Notes under the pieces: model-generated
Told to the model about the DNA's origin: nothing
The model's input: only the letters and a program-made list of their open reading frames with translations
The model's database searches: none
Source: Flavobacterium sp. MC2016-06
GTDB lineage: Bacteria > Bacteroidota > Bacteroidia > Flavobacteriales > Flavobacteriaceae
Length of the DNA: 64,000 nt
Assembly (NCBI RefSeq): GCF_009711165.2
Contig: NZ_WMID02000013.1
Location: 62,001 to 126,000, forward strand
Direction: 5' to 3'
In this document: piece after piece, positions 32,837 to 42,566 of the stretch
How the letters are laid out: each line of letters starts with the position of its first letter
Numbering within the stretch: position 1 is the stretch's first letter
Program-made: the position numbers and the translations under genes

Positions 32837-35503
32837 ATGCGTTTTATATTTCTCTTCATCCTTATTTCAAACTTTGCTTTTTCACAAAAAACTATTTCAG
32901 GTAAAGTGATTGATAAAGAAAATGCTATTCCTTTGGCTGGTGTTTTTATAAAGGATACAAAAACCGAAAATTGGAGTATTTCTGATAAAGATGGAAATTT
33001 CAGCATGACACTGTCCTATTTTCAAGATATTGAATTGAACTTTTCTATACTTGGAAAAAAGGAGATCAATCAAATTTTAAAAAACGACCAGAACTTTATT
33101 ACTGTTTACTTGGAAGATAACACGCTTCATCTCAAAGAAGTAATGGTTACAGCAAATAAAGAGCGTAAATACTCGGAATTAACATTAGGAACTAATGCTG
33201 TAAATAATGTTCAGGCTTTTTCACTTGACGATGTATTAGAACAACTTCCGGGACAGAGCACTAAAGATTTTAATTTAAATTCTTATAAAAATATTGTTTT
33301 TAGAACAGCATCATCTCTTTCAGGTGCCAAAGCATTTGGAACTTCCTTTATGATGAATGATATTCCAATTTCCAATAATGAAAACATGCAAGCTTTAAAT
33401 CCGAATGTACCGACTACAGCAGGAAGTGATTATGGTATTGATCAAAAAGTTTTCACTAATCCAAACTTGGGTGTCGATCTTAGGGAAATTTCAACTAATA
33501 ATATCGAAGAGATAAAAATAATTCAAGGGATTCCTTCTGCAAAATATGGTGATTTAACTTCAGGACTTGTTCTTATCACAACTAAAGTTGGTAATAGTCC
33601 GTATAGAGTTTCTGCTTCAATAAGAGATGCTACAAGTGAGCTAAATTTAACAAAAGGGGTTAAGTTAAATTCTAATAATTCTATGAATTTCGGATTCAAT
33701 TTTTTGGATTCGAAGGCAGATCCTCGAAATAACTTATTGAATTATCAACGTATTAGTGGAAGTTTGGCATGGAAAACTACTGATAAATTCTCTAAAATAA
33801 AAAACACCTTAAATCTATCTTTTAAATCCAATCTTGATGATGCAAAATATGATCCTGATGATATAACAGCTTCAGTGGTTAAAAATAAAAAGCAAGGGTT
33901 TTCTATCTCTAATAATTTCATGTGGAAACCTTCAAATGTATGGTTAGACGGTATCAATGTAAATAGTGGTTTCTCGTACGACAGACAACTTTCTAAAAAA
34001 GAGAAATGGACAAACAGAGCTTCAACCGCAGCAACTGATAGTAACGAAGAAGGAATTCACGAGGCTTTTATTCTTCCATCACAATATACCAGTATAAGTA
34101 CGGTAGAAGGTATTCCAATTTCGACTTTTGTTAATCTTGAAACCTCAAAAACAATTACCAATAAAGCCAATTGGGTTCACAGCTTAGTATTTGGACTATC
34201 TGGACGATCAAGTTCGAACAAAGGGGAAGGAAGAAAAAGCAGTGTAACCGGCTTAATCAATTTTTATGTTCTTGCTGAAGGAGGCGACAGTAAACTAGGT
34301 TATAGGGATTATGATTTTAACAGAACCAAAACAGAAAACCAATTTTCTGCTTATCTGGAAGACAGGCTTTATAAAAAATTTGAAGAAAATAAAATCCTAA
34401 ATATTGATTACGGATTACGATATGAAAATCAGTCGGGGAATATGTCATTTCAACCGCGTATCAATTCTTCATATTCCATCAGCAAAACCTTTAGATTTCG
34501 AGGCGGATTTGGATTGTCTTCCAAAGCTCCTTCGCTTAATCAATTATATACTGGAGACCGATACTTAGACCGATTATTAGGCAACGGAATTTATACCTAT
34601 CCTGGCGTTTATCAAAAAGCATGGATTATGACTGTGGTAACACCTGGAGATAACTTAAATCTAAAGCCTTCCAAATCATATCGAACGGAAGGCGGAATAG
34701 ATATAAATCTTCCTTTTGCCAATATAAATGTAACGGGCTATTACAACAGGCTTTTTGATGGTTTTACAAGCCAGCAGATTCCTGTTTATAAAGAAATACC
34801 CAAAGTAACCGTAATTACAAACGGAACGGAACTTCCAACTTATGAGGTTAACGGAACAGAAAAGCTTTATTATTTAACCAACAGCATTCAAAACAACACT
34901 AATTCTGAAGATTTGGGTATTGAAACGATACTAAATTTTCGCAAAATCAAAGCGCTTAATCTTGATGTGAGCATGAATGCTTCTTATGTTAGATCTAAAG
35001 ATTACAGTGAAAGTATTACTTATATACCTTCCACCAGTCTTTTATCTGCTGAAAGATATGGCGTGTTTCCTTCAACACCTATGACAAACGAAAATTTTAC
35101 GGCAAGTTTTAATTTTAGTTATCACATTCCTAAAGTAGGTTTATTACTGTCATTAAGAAGTGAGCATATTATATTGCGAACTTCAAATACTCCTACAGCT
35201 AATTATCCGAATGGTTATTTAGATACTGAATTGGTTTACCACGAAATTCCAGAAGAAGACCGCACAGATATCCAAAAGTATGGACATCTTATTCAGACAA
35301 AAAGCACAACACAATATAAGCTTGACAACATGCTTCATAATTTTCATTTGCGTCTTTCTAAAGATTTCTTAAATGGATTTAGTGTTTCATTTTACGCTAC
35401 CAATTTTTTAAATCTCAAGCCTTATTACTATAATAACAATGAACGGTACTTGTCTGACATAGCAAACTTCTCGTTTGGTACTAAACTTAATTATCAATTT
35501 TAA
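32837..35503 (+). CDS. TonB-dependent receptor of a peroxidase-linked cluster
   Basis: The 888-residue protein has a signal peptide (about 1-17, ending FAFSQ), a carboxypeptidase-like domain (TISGKVIDKENAIPLAGVFI), a plug (LDDVLEQLPGQSTKDFN, IKIIQGIPSAKYGDLTSGLV) and a beta-barrel ending FGTKLNYQF. It imports an unidentified ligand. The three genes after it are a DUF4876 lipoprotein, a DUF6850-like outer-membrane protein and a di-heme peroxidase, all in one operon with gaps of 3-11 bp. This points to a metal- or haem-linked task rather than glycan uptake. Confidence 0.9.
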   Translation: MRFIFLFILISNFAFSQKTISGKVIDKENAIPLAGVFIKDTKTENWSISDKDGNFSMTLSYFQDIELNFSILGKKEINQILKNDQNFITVYLEDNTLHLKEVMVTANKERKYSELTLGTNAVNNVQAFSLDDVLEQLPGQSTKDFNLNSYKNIVFRTASSLSGAKAFGTSFMMNDIPISNNENMQALNPNVPTTAGSDYGIDQKVFTNPNLGVDLREISTNNIEEIKIIQGIPSAKYGDLTSGLVLITTKVGNSPYRVSASIRDATSELNLTKGVKLNSNNSMNFGFNFLDSKADPRNNLLNYQRISGSLAWKTTDKFSKIKNTLNLSFKSNLDDAKYDPDDITASVVKNKKQGFSISNNFMWKPSNVWLDGINVNSGFSYDRQLSKKEKWTNRASTAATDSNEEGIHEAFILPSQYTSISTVEGIPISTFVNLETSKTITNKANWVHSLVFGLSGRSSSNKGEGRKSSVTGLINFYVLAEGGDSKLGYRDYDFNRTKTENQFSAYLEDRLYKKFEENKILNIDYGLRYENQSGNMSFQPRINSSYSISKTFRFRGGFGLSSKAPSLNQLYTGDRYLDRLLGNGIYTYPGVYQKAWIMTVVTPGDNLNLKPSKSYRTEGGIDINLPFANINVTGYYNRLFDGFTSQQIPVYKEIPKVTVITNGTELPTYEVNGTEKLYYLTNSIQNNTNSEDLGIETILNFRKIKALNLDVSMNASYVRSKDYSESITYIPSTSLLSAERYGVFPSTPMTNENFTASFNFSYHIPKVGLLLSLRSEHIILRTSNTPTANYPNGYLDTELVYHEIPEEDRTDIQKYGHLIQTKSTTQYKLDNMLHNFHLRLSKDFLNGFSVSFYATNFLNLKPYYYNNNERYLSDIANFSFGTKLNYQF

Positions 35504-35514
35504 ATATATATACT

Positions 35515-36825
35515 ATGAAAAAAACACTCTCTATTTTTATAATACTATTGGGCTTAATCGTTCAGTCCTGCAGCAATGATGATAATGAAAGTGAGGCATT
35601 AAAACCTGTTGCATTCAGCGTTTCGCTTAAGTATGATGCAACTTTTAACAGCCTAAATGTTAAGAAAGCAAGTGTAACTATTGTTAATACCGAAACTGCC
35701 AATAAATACACCGTAGAATCTGATGAAAGTGGTGTTGCAAATTTCACTCAGATTTTACCCGGAACTTATTCCATTTCTGCAACCAAAGTGATACAGGCTG
35801 CTGAGTTTACGGAGACTTTTGGATATACTCCAACAGAAGCTGAAATTAATTTTAATGGTGCTGAAAGCAGTGTTATAGTAAATGCTGCAGCTACTGGAAT
35901 CAACATAGAAATGAAAACTTCTAAAGTAGGCGATTTTGTAATTAAACAAATTTACTATGGCGGATCTGATACTAAAAAAGGAGCTGTATTTAGAGATCAG
36001 TTTATAGAAATTTATAATAACTCTAATACGGTTCAGTACGCAGATGGTTTATATATGGCGCAGCTTACTGGATCTACTACATCAACAGTAGCTTCTTACT
36101 CTTTGGCGAATGGACAATTTGACTGGAGCAAATCTGAAGGTATGACTATAGGTAGTGCTGCCAATACAGATTACGTCTATGGAATTAACATCATTAAAAT
36201 TCCTGGCAGTGGTACTCAATATCCTGTACAACCAGGTGCAAGCATTGTTATTGCACAAAATGGAATTAACCATAAAGCCAACTATATTGATAATAATGGT
36301 AAAGCAGTTAGTATTTTAAGTCCTGACTTAACCGTAGATTTAAGTACCGCAGATTTCGAATCTTTTTTAGGGACATATTCAGGCGATCTTTATCAATATG
36401 ACATCCAAAACCCTGCTGTTCCAGATGTCGATATTGCTTATTGGGGAAATAGTAACAATGACATGATATTTGATTCGCTGGGAAGACAGGCTTATACCAT
36501 TTTTAAAATGACTGCTGAAGAGTTTTCTGCGTTGAAAAAATATAAAAACCCTAAAGGAGATGCTAGCTTGTCTCTTCAAATTCCAGTTACTATTCTTATC
36601 GACGGCGTTGACACTACGAGAGATTTAGGTTCAAATTTAGTTCCTAAAAAATTACCCTCTCAAATTGATGGAGGAAATACCTATTTACCTTCTGGAGCCT
36701 ATTCTTCAAAATCAGTAATGAGAAAAACTAAAACTACAATTGCCGGAAGAATTGTTCTTCAGGACACTAATAACTCTACAAGTGATTTTGTAGAAGTAAC
36801 TGCAAATCCTAGAGGATTTAACTAA
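35515..36825 (+). CDS. DUF4876-type surface lipoprotein
   Basis: Lipobox LIVQSCSNDD places the lipid-modified cysteine at about residue 19. Residues 30-130 form a carboxypeptidase-like beta-sandwich (KASVTIVNTETANKYTVESD, GTYSISATKV). The remainder (QIYYGGSDTKKGAVFRDQFI, EIYNNSNTVQYADGLY) resembles the lamin-tail-like DUF4876 region. Total 436 residues. Its position 11 bp behind the receptor suggests it caps the receptor or presents ligand on the cell surface. Confidence 0.75.
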   Translation: MKKTLSIFIILLGLIVQSCSNDDNESEALKPVAFSVSLKYDATFNSLNVKKASVTIVNTETANKYTVESDESGVANFTQILPGTYSISATKVIQAAEFTETFGYTPTEAEINFNGAESSVIVNAAATGINIEMKTSKVGDFVIKQIYYGGSDTKKGAVFRDQFIEIYNNSNTVQYADGLYMAQLTGSTTSTVASYSLANGQFDWSKSEGMTIGSAANTDYVYGINIIKIPGSGTQYPVQPGASIVIAQNGINHKANYIDNNGKAVSILSPDLTVDLSTADFESFLGTYSGDLYQYDIQNPAVPDVDIAYWGNSNNDMIFDSLGRQAYTIFKMTAEEFSALKKYKNPKGDASLSLQIPVTILIDGVDTTRDLGSNLVPKKLPSQIDGGNTYLPSGAYSSKSVMRKTKTTIAGRIVLQDTNNSTSDFVEVTANPRGFN

Positions 36826-36836
36826 AATTTTCTTTA

Positions 36837-38432
36837 ATGAAAATCAATACCATTCAAACAAATAACATTAAAAGTAATGTCCAAAAATACTGGACATTGC
36901 TTCTTTTGTTGTTGTTTTTCGTTTCTCAAACTAATGCACAAGACACTATAAAAGTGCAAAATCATATTGTTGACAATCAGATCAAAAATCAAATCTTTAA
37001 ATATCCAATTTATTATACAAATTCAAACATTAAAGATTTTACTTTTACAGAAGTCTCGTATGAAAATAAGCAAAATGAGTTTGCCCGAAAACAAATTGCT
37101 AACGAAATCAATACGTATCAATTTTTAGCGCAAGGACATTTTACAACTGCTTCTAAATGGAAGCTATTTGGTGATTTGTCCATCAAAAAAATACTTGAAA
37201 AAAATCTCGGATGGGTACTTTCTGATGATCGTGCGGAAGAGCAGGAAGTTATTACACCTCATTATTTTTATGTTCCCAGAAAAGCCAATTGGGACAACCA
37301 AGTCTATGCTTTGAGCGGTGGTTTTTCTAAAGACATTACCAATCATTTATCTATTGCGGTTAAAGCCAATTACGGTGCAGAAAAATACAGCAGAATTTTA
37401 GATCCACGATCTCAAATCACGAACAGAAAATTGGGAGGAGAAATGCAAATTGGTTATCAAATTTTAGAAAATCACAAAGCATTTGTATTAGGCAGTTATG
37501 CCGAAAACCAAAAAGATTTCACTTATACTTATAACAATACCACTTTAAACTTTGAAGCTTATCCCGAAACTTATCTTCGCTTTAATGCGGGTTACGGAAG
37601 AATTTTAAATTATTTCAAATCTAATGAACAAACCTCCAGTTATATGTATCAAGATCTTATCAATAAAATAGGTTTAGGATATACTTTTTCAAATAAAAAA
37701 ACAATCCTAACGGCTTTGTATTACAAACAAAATTCAAACAATATTTTTTATCCTAGTTCATATGCTCTAAAAGAAAATGAGCGGTTAAAACTTAAAACTA
37801 CTGCAAATCATGCCGAAATATTTGCTATGTATAAATGGAATAAAAAAGAAATTCAGTCTACTTTACAACTCGATCAAAGCGAATCGCGCAATTTTGACGT
37901 CAAAAGCAATGGTTACAATTATACCAATTCATTGAATAAAATAAATTGGATAAGCTCAATCTCAAAAAAGACTGATTCTAAAATCGATTACTTGTTTGGT
38001 ATGAATTTGCTTTACCAGCAAAATGAATACAACGACATATTAGCAACAACTCACATAGAATTAAATTCTCTAAACACCGGAATTTATACGAGCAAAGATT
38101 TTGCTTTTAATCAAAGTAAATTAAATACAACTCTTAGTTTCAATATGTATTTTCCGCTTCCATCAAAACTAGACTATTACGACACTTCTGGTGGCACAAA
38201 TACCCGTTTTTTTGACGAAGTAATTATTTACGATTATGCAGTTAACACAACCAATTATTTTGCTCCGGCATTGCATTTACAATATAGTTATCCAACAAAG
38301 AACAACAAAACAGTAGTTTTCTTTACTAATTTAAAAGAGAAAATTGCCCTCAAAAAACAAACTGATTATCCTCTCAGTATTAATACCAATACCACCTATT
38401 GGGTTCAAATGGGTGTACAATTAAATTATTAA
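36837..38432 (+). CDS. DUF6850-like outer-membrane beta-barrel protein
   Basis: The 531-residue protein has a late signal peptide (hydrophobic LLLLLLFFVS, about 22-33, cleavage near NAQ) and a series of alternating amphipathic strands (FLAQGHFTTASKWKLFGDLS, YQILENHKAFVLGSYAE), ending WVQMGVQLNY with an aromatic terminal residue, as in outer-membrane barrels. The match to the Bacteroidetes DUF6850 family rests on neighbours and general appearance. It may be a second pore or structural partner of the receptor. Starts 11 bp after the previous stop. Confidence 0.65.
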   Translation: MKINTIQTNNIKSNVQKYWTLLLLLLFFVSQTNAQDTIKVQNHIVDNQIKNQIFKYPIYYTNSNIKDFTFTEVSYENKQNEFARKQIANEINTYQFLAQGHFTTASKWKLFGDLSIKKILEKNLGWVLSDDRAEEQEVITPHYFYVPRKANWDNQVYALSGGFSKDITNHLSIAVKANYGAEKYSRILDPRSQITNRKLGGEMQIGYQILENHKAFVLGSYAENQKDFTYTYNNTTLNFEAYPETYLRFNAGYGRILNYFKSNEQTSSYMYQDLINKIGLGYTFSNKKTILTALYYKQNSNNIFYPSSYALKENERLKLKTTANHAEIFAMYKWNKKEIQSTLQLDQSESRNFDVKSNGYNYTNSLNKINWISSISKKTDSKIDYLFGMNLLYQQNEYNDILATTHIELNSLNTGIYTSKDFAFNQSKLNTTLSFNMYFPLPSKLDYYDTSGGTNTRFFDEVIIYDYAVNTTNYFAPALHLQYSYPTKNNKTVVFFTNLKEKIALKKQTDYPLSINTNTTYWVQMGVQLNY

Positions 38433-38435
38433 AAA

Positions 38436-39575
38436 ATGAAAACGAAGTTAATTGCTATTGGAGCAATGGTATTTTCACTCCTCATACTTTCTTATGCTAA
38501 GATTGAACCAAATTTTTCTATTTCAGAACTAAAACAATTATACAGCAGCGGTGATTATACAAAATGGCCAAAACCCGAAGTTGATTCTATTGTTTATGCT
38601 CAAGGCTTTGAAGATATAGGCACTTTAGGCAAACCCGAGTTTCCTGAAGACAACCCTTATACAGAGGAAAAAGCTGCATTGGGTAAAGTACTCTTCTTTG
38701 ATCCAAGATTATCAAAGTCTGGGCAGATTTCTTGTGCCAATTGTCATGATCCTGAATTAAATTGGGGCGATGCCAGAAGAGTTTCTTATGGCGAAGGAAG
38801 ACTGCAAGGAATTAGAAATTCACCTAGTTTACTGAATATTGCCTATTCAAAAATATTCTTTTGGGATGGACGAGCTGCGACATTAGAAAATCAAGCAAGT
38901 TTTCCCATAAAAGACACTAAAGAAATGAATTTTCATATTGATTTAGCAACAAAACGTTTGAACAAAATAAAAGGTTACAAACCATATTTTAAAAAAGCTT
39001 TCGACAAAGAAAAGCTCACACAGGAAGAAATATTAAAAGCGATTGCTACTTTTGAAAGAACCTTAGTTAGTCCGAAAAGTAAATTTGACAAATTTGTTGC
39101 CGGCGATTCCACTCAATTAAGCGATAAACAAGTTGAAGGTTTACATTTGTTTCGAACAAAAGCACGTTGTATCAATTGTCATAACACAGCCAATTTCTCC
39201 GATAATAAATTCCACAATATAGGATTGACGTATTATGGAAGAGAATATGAAGATTTAGGCAGATACAATGTTACTGGAAAGGCAGCAAATGTAGGCGAAT
39301 TTAAAACGCAGTCTTTAAGAGGTGTTTCGCAGAATGCACCTTATATGCACAATGGTTTATTTCCTAATATACGAGGCGTATTAAACATGTATAATGCAGG
39401 AATGCCGCAGCCTAAACGAAAAGAAAATCAACAAAATGATACGTTGTTTCCAACAACTTCTAAACTGATACAAAAGCTAAAACTAAATCAATCCGAATTA
39501 GATGCTTTGGAAGCGTTTATTAGCAGTTTATCTACTGGAGCTTATAAAATGAGACCACCAGATTTACCGCAATAA
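38436..39575 (+). CDS. Di-heme cytochrome c peroxidase (MauG/CcpA family)
   Basis: Two c-type haem sites, CANCH at residues 100-104 and CINCH at 245-249, in the usual order of bacterial di-heme peroxidases. Other landmarks are GKVLFFDPRLSKSGQISC, SPSLLNIAYSKIFFWDGR, LRGVSQNAPYMHNG and a signal peptide. Total 379 residues. These periplasmic enzymes reduce H2O2, and MauG relatives oxidise protein side chains. The pairing with a TonB receptor and two surface proteins suggests oxidation of, or release of metal from, an imported or surface-bound ligand. The gap to the previous gene is 3 bp. Confidence 0.93.
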   Translation: MKTKLIAIGAMVFSLLILSYAKIEPNFSISELKQLYSSGDYTKWPKPEVDSIVYAQGFEDIGTLGKPEFPEDNPYTEEKAALGKVLFFDPRLSKSGQISCANCHDPELNWGDARRVSYGEGRLQGIRNSPSLLNIAYSKIFFWDGRAATLENQASFPIKDTKEMNFHIDLATKRLNKIKGYKPYFKKAFDKEKLTQEEILKAIATFERTLVSPKSKFDKFVAGDSTQLSDKQVEGLHLFRTKARCINCHNTANFSDNKFHNIGLTYYGREYEDLGRYNVTGKAANVGEFKTQSLRGVSQNAPYMHNGLFPNIRGVLNMYNAGMPQPKRKENQQNDTLFPTTSKLIQKLKLNQSELDALEAFISSLSTGAYKMRPPDLPQ

Positions 39576-39601
39576 TTGTAATATTGAATAGAATACTTAT
39601 G

Positions 39602-39722
39602 AAAAGTCCCTCTCTAAAATTTTAGAAAGGGACTTTTCTTTTTCCTACAAGGTTTCCAAAACCTTGTAGGTATTTCTATCTCAAGAGCAAACCTACAAGG
39701 TTTTGGAAACCTTGCAGGAATG
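39602..39722. repeat. Direct repeat, right copy
   Basis: Almost the same as 32383-32503: terminator stem (AAAAGTCCCTCTCTAAAATTTTAG..., here not a perfect stem), CTACAAGGTTTCC/AAAACCTTGTAGG palindrome and AGAGCAAACCTACAAGG. It also serves as the terminator of the peroxidase gene, lying 27 bp after its stop. Confidence 0.9.
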
Positions 39723-39729
39723 GTGTATA

Positions 39730-40137
39730 CTATTTTACCATAACTCCTTCAACAAATAAAATCGGCACTTCTTCCGTATTCTTTTCGTTGATTAAATTAG
39801 ATTTGAAGATAAACTTCTTATCGTATAAAGTTTTACCGATGAAGAAAGTTACCATAAATTCGTTGTTTAAAACCAAAAGGCTTTTTTCTACCATTTCTAT
39901 TTTTACAACCGAAACTGCTGGAACTTCAACAAAAGCATGTCGTAACACAGATGTTTTTTTCATTTCGCCGTCTATTGTTCCAAATGCTTTAGAAACAACC
40001 ATAACACCGTCTAAATTAAAGTCGCTGTCGTTTATTAAATAAGCGTACCAGACTTTCTCCATAAAATCATCGCTCCATTCTTGAACGGCAGCTAGAAATA
40101 CGTTTTCTACTTCTGGGATTGTAATATCTATTTTCAT
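39730..40137 (-). CDS. Conserved hypothetical protein downstream of pheS
   Basis: A 135-residue soluble protein with no signal or membrane segment and an alternating beta-strand pattern (YAYLINDSDFNLDGVMVVSK, HAFVEVPAVSVVKIEM, FMVTFFIGKTLYDKKFIFK). No motif is recognised. It is on the same strand as pheS, 82 bp downstream in a spacer with an AT-rich inverted repeat, so it may be cotranscribed. Confidence 0.65.
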   Translation of the reverse strand: MKIDITIPEVENVFLAAVQEWSDDFMEKVWYAYLINDSDFNLDGVMVVSKAFGTIDGEMKKTSVLRHAFVEVPAVSVVKIEMVEKSLLVLNNEFMVTFFIGKTLYDKKFIFKSNLINEKNTEEVPILFVEGVMVK

Positions 40138-40139
40138 AT

Positions 40140-40215
40140 TTTAGTGAATAGTAAAAAGTGAAAAGTGATTAGATAGAAGTAAACTACTAACTAATCACTA
40201 TTTACTAATAACTTT
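40140..40215. repeat. AT-rich inverted repeat (AGTGATTAG / CTAATCACT)
   Basis: TAGTGAATAGTAAAAAGTG and GTGATTAG face CTAATCACTATTTACTAATAAC. Similar AGTAATTAGTAA strings flank the four-helix-bundle gene at 11.85-12.28 kb. Confidence 0.5.
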
Positions 40216-40219
40216 ATTT

Positions 40220-41245
40220 TTAAATATTTGATTTGAATTGCTCTAAGAAGCGAACATCATTTTCGTAAAACATACGAATATCTCCAATTTGGTATAAAAG
40301 CATTGCAATACGTTCTACTCCCATTCCGAAAGCAAAACCATTGTATTCATCAGGATTGATGTCGCAGTTTTTAAGAACGTTTGGATCTACCATGCCGCAT
40401 CCTCCAATTTCTAACCAGCCTGTTCCTTTTGTGATACGATAATCAGTTTCGGTTTTTAAACCCCAATAGATATCAATTTCGGCACTTGGTTCTGTAAATG
40501 GGAAATACGATGGACGTAAACGGATTTTAGACTTTCCGAACATTTCTTTTGTAAAATAAAGCAATGTTTGTTTTAAGTCTGCAAATGAAACGTCTTTGTC
40601 AATATACAATCCTTCTACTTGGTGGAATATACAGTGTGAACGTGACGAAATTGCTTCGTTACGGAAAACACGTCCTGGAGAAATAGTACGAATTGGCGGT
40701 TTGTGATTTTCCATATAACGCACCTGAACAGATGATGTATGCGTACGCAACAACACATCTGGATTGGTCTGAATGAAAAAGGTATCCTGCATATCACGAG
40801 CCGGATGGTATTCTGGCAAGTTTAAGGCAGTAAAATTATGCCAATCGTCTTCGATTTCTGGACCTTCTGAAACGTTGAAACCAATATTAGCAAAAATATC
40901 TATAATCTGATTTTTAACGATCGAAATAGGATGACGAGAACCAATAATTACCGGTTCTGCTGCACGTGTTAAATCCCCAAAAATTCCTTTTGCTTCTTCT
41001 TTACTTTCTAAAGCTTCAACAATTGCTTTTACTTTATCTTCGGCAGCTGTTTTTAAAGCGTTTATTACTTGTCCGAATTCTTTTTTCTGGTCGTTTGGTA
41101 CGTTTTTAAATTCAGCAAAGAAATCGTTTAAAACTCCTTTTTTTCCTAAGAATTTAATACGGAATGCTTCTAGCTCTGCAGCGTTTTCTGTAGAAAAGGC
41201 TTGTGCTTCGCCAATATAGTCTTTTATCTTATCTATCATTTCCAT
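40220..41245 (-). CDS. pheS: Phenylalanine-tRNA ligase alpha subunit
   Basis: Charges tRNA(Phe) with phenylalanine as an alpha2-beta2 complex. The N-terminal coiled coil (residues 1-100) is followed by the class II motif 2 region ([28 protein letters not shown]) and motif 3 ([16 protein letters not shown]). Length 341 residues. An ATG two codons later is an equally good start. pheT is not adjacent, as is common in Bacteroidetes. TAAATTTG at 41269-41262 on the minus strand is a plausible -7 box. Confidence 0.96.
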   Translation of the reverse strand: MEMIDKIKDYIGEAQAFSTENAAELEAFRIKFLGKKGVLNDFFAEFKNVPNDQKKEFGQVINALKTAAEDKVKAIVEALESKEEAKGIFGDLTRAAEPVIIGSRHPISIVKNQIIDIFANIGFNVSEGPEIEDDWHNFTALNLPEYHPARDMQDTFFIQTNPDVLLRTHTSSVQVRYMENHKPPIRTISPGRVFRNEAISSRSHCIFHQVEGLYIDKDVSFADLKQTLLYFTKEMFGKSKIRLRPSYFPFTEPSAEIDIYWGLKTETDYRITKGTGWLEIGGCGMVDPNVLKNCDINPDEYNGFAFGMGVERIAMLLYQIGDIRMFYENDVRFLEQFKSNI

Positions 41246-41371
41246 TCTATAATTGAGAGAACAAATTTAAGGAAAAAAGTGAGACGTTAGATGTCAGAAG
41301 TAAGAAGTATTTTGAAACTTCTTTTGCATTTTTAACACAAATTCTAAAATCTGCACTCTTACATCTAAACT

Positions 41372-41728
41372 TTATTCTATAAGTTTTCGTTCTAAAAAAT
41401 AATTTACAATTGCTTCTTTCATCAAAACAGATTGTTCTCCAGCTTTTAAAGCGGGTAATTCTTCTTTTACTTTGTAATGTGGCCAGCCGTCTGCGTCAAA
41501 AAAATCGAATTCATAAAAACCATATGGTTCTAATAATCTGCATATCGCAATATGCATTAAGTTTAGCTTTTCATCTTTTTTAAACTCACGGTGTACTTTT
41601 CCTAATTCCTGAACTCCGATTAAGTAAATAATCGCATCTAAATCAAGATCTTCTCCTTGTGAAAATTGATTTGAAAGTATATCGACGAGCTTTTCCCAGC
41701 GCTCTTTTAATTGTGTATCTCTAGACAT
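41372..41728 (-). CDS. Conserved Bacteroidetes hypothetical protein
   Basis: A 118-residue soluble protein. Visible segments are LKERWEKLVDILSNQFSQ, DLDAIIYLIGVQELGKVHRE, LEPYGFYEFDFFDADGWPHY and a short helical end. I recall it as a small conserved family in flavobacteria, without known function. Its own TATCTTTG -7 box may be at 41821-41814 on the minus strand. Confidence 0.7.
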   Translation of the reverse strand: MSRDTQLKERWEKLVDILSNQFSQGEDLDLDAIIYLIGVQELGKVHREFKKDEKLNLMHIAICRLLEPYGFYEFDFFDADGWPHYKVKEELPALKAGEQSVLMKEAIVNYFLERKLIE

Positions 41729-41737
41729 GTATTTGTG

Positions 41738-41798
41738 ATTTTAGATTTTAGATTTTAGATTTTCTGCAGATTTAAATCTAAAATCTACGATCTGAACT
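41738..41798. repeat. GATTTTA tandem repeat and inverted AAATCTAAAATC
   Basis: Four GATTTTA-type units (GATTTTAGATTTTAGATTTTAGATTTT) are followed by AAATCTAAAATCTACGATC, which can pair back. The gap 41729-41989 contains this, AT-rich sequence and the -7 box TATATTTG at 41956-41963 for cvpA; nothing else is evident. Confidence 0.6.
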
Positions 41799-41955
41799 CT
41801 AAAATTAGAAATGCAAAGATAGTGACTAGAAATGCAAACGTGCTAAAAAATTAACCTTATAGACACATAGAAAACATTTATATCAAAAAAAGTTAGTTTT
41901 TAGGAGACAAAATGTTTCTTGAAATTTATCCTGTACAATGACTTTATAATTCCTC

Positions 41956-41963
41956 TATATTTG
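41956..41963 (+). promoter_or_regulatory. Putative -7 box (TATATTTG) for cvpA
   Basis: A TAnnTTTG match followed by CGC, 26 bp before the start codon. Confidence 0.45.
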
Positions 41964-41989
41964 CGCTTTCAATAAACACAGACACAAAC

Positions 41990-42511
41990 ATGAGTTTTTT
42001 AGATATTATTTTAGGAGCGCTTTTATGTTTCAGCTTATACAAAGGCATTAAAAATGGTCTTTTTGTAGAAATTGCTTCTTTTATTTCTTTATTGTTAGGA
42101 ATTTATTTAGCGATCAAATTTTCTTCTTTTATGAGAGATCTAATTGCAAAACATGTAAGCTGGAATCCAACTAATATTCAGATTACGGCTTTTATTCTAA
42201 CTTTTATCTTAGTCGTTATTGCTGTGTATTTATTGGCAAAAATGCTAACCGGAATTGCTGATCTTGCAATGCTTGGCTGGGCTAATAAATTAGGTGGCGG
42301 TTTTTTCAGGGTTTTAAAAACTATCCTGATCTTGAGTATTGTCATTGCTCTTTTTGAAAAAGTAAACTTCGACAATACTTTCGCCAAAAAAGAAACTTTA
42401 GATAAATCTATTTTCTACAATCCGATTAAAAAAGTGGCTGCTTTTGTTTATCCTTCTATCGAAAAATGGTACGATAGTTTTAAAGAAACCCAGAAGAGTG
42501 AGAAGTTATGA
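41990..42511 (+). CDS. cvpA: CvpA-family membrane protein
   Basis: The 173-residue protein has four hydrophobic segments: about 3-20, 23-45, 63-83 and 103-122. MSFLDIILGALLCFSLYKGI and GWANKLGGGFFRVLKT are typical of CvpA. Named for colicin V production in E. coli, this family supports envelope homeostasis; its biochemical activity is unclear. The last codons lie inside a 7-bp tandem repeat. Confidence 0.88.
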   Translation: MSFLDIILGALLCFSLYKGIKNGLFVEIASFISLLLGIYLAIKFSSFMRDLIAKHVSWNPTNIQITAFILTFILVVIAVYLLAKMLTGIADLAMLGWANKLGGGFFRVLKTILILSIVIALFEKVNFDNTFAKKETLDKSIFYNPIKKVAAFVYPSIEKWYDSFKETQKSEKL

Positions 42512-42566
42512 GTTATGAGTTATGAGTTATGAGTTATGAGTTATGAGTTATGAGTTATGAGTTATG
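42504..42566. repeat. Nine tandem copies of AGTTATG
   Basis: A perfect 63-bp array that begins inside the last two codons and the stop of the cvpA gene. Because the stop codon is in the first unit and the array continues downstream, copy-number changes would not alter the protein. Confidence 0.97.

Noticed and set aside
42504..42566. Short tandem repeat as a possible CRISPR array
   Set aside because: Units are 7 bp with no spacers and no cas genes are near.
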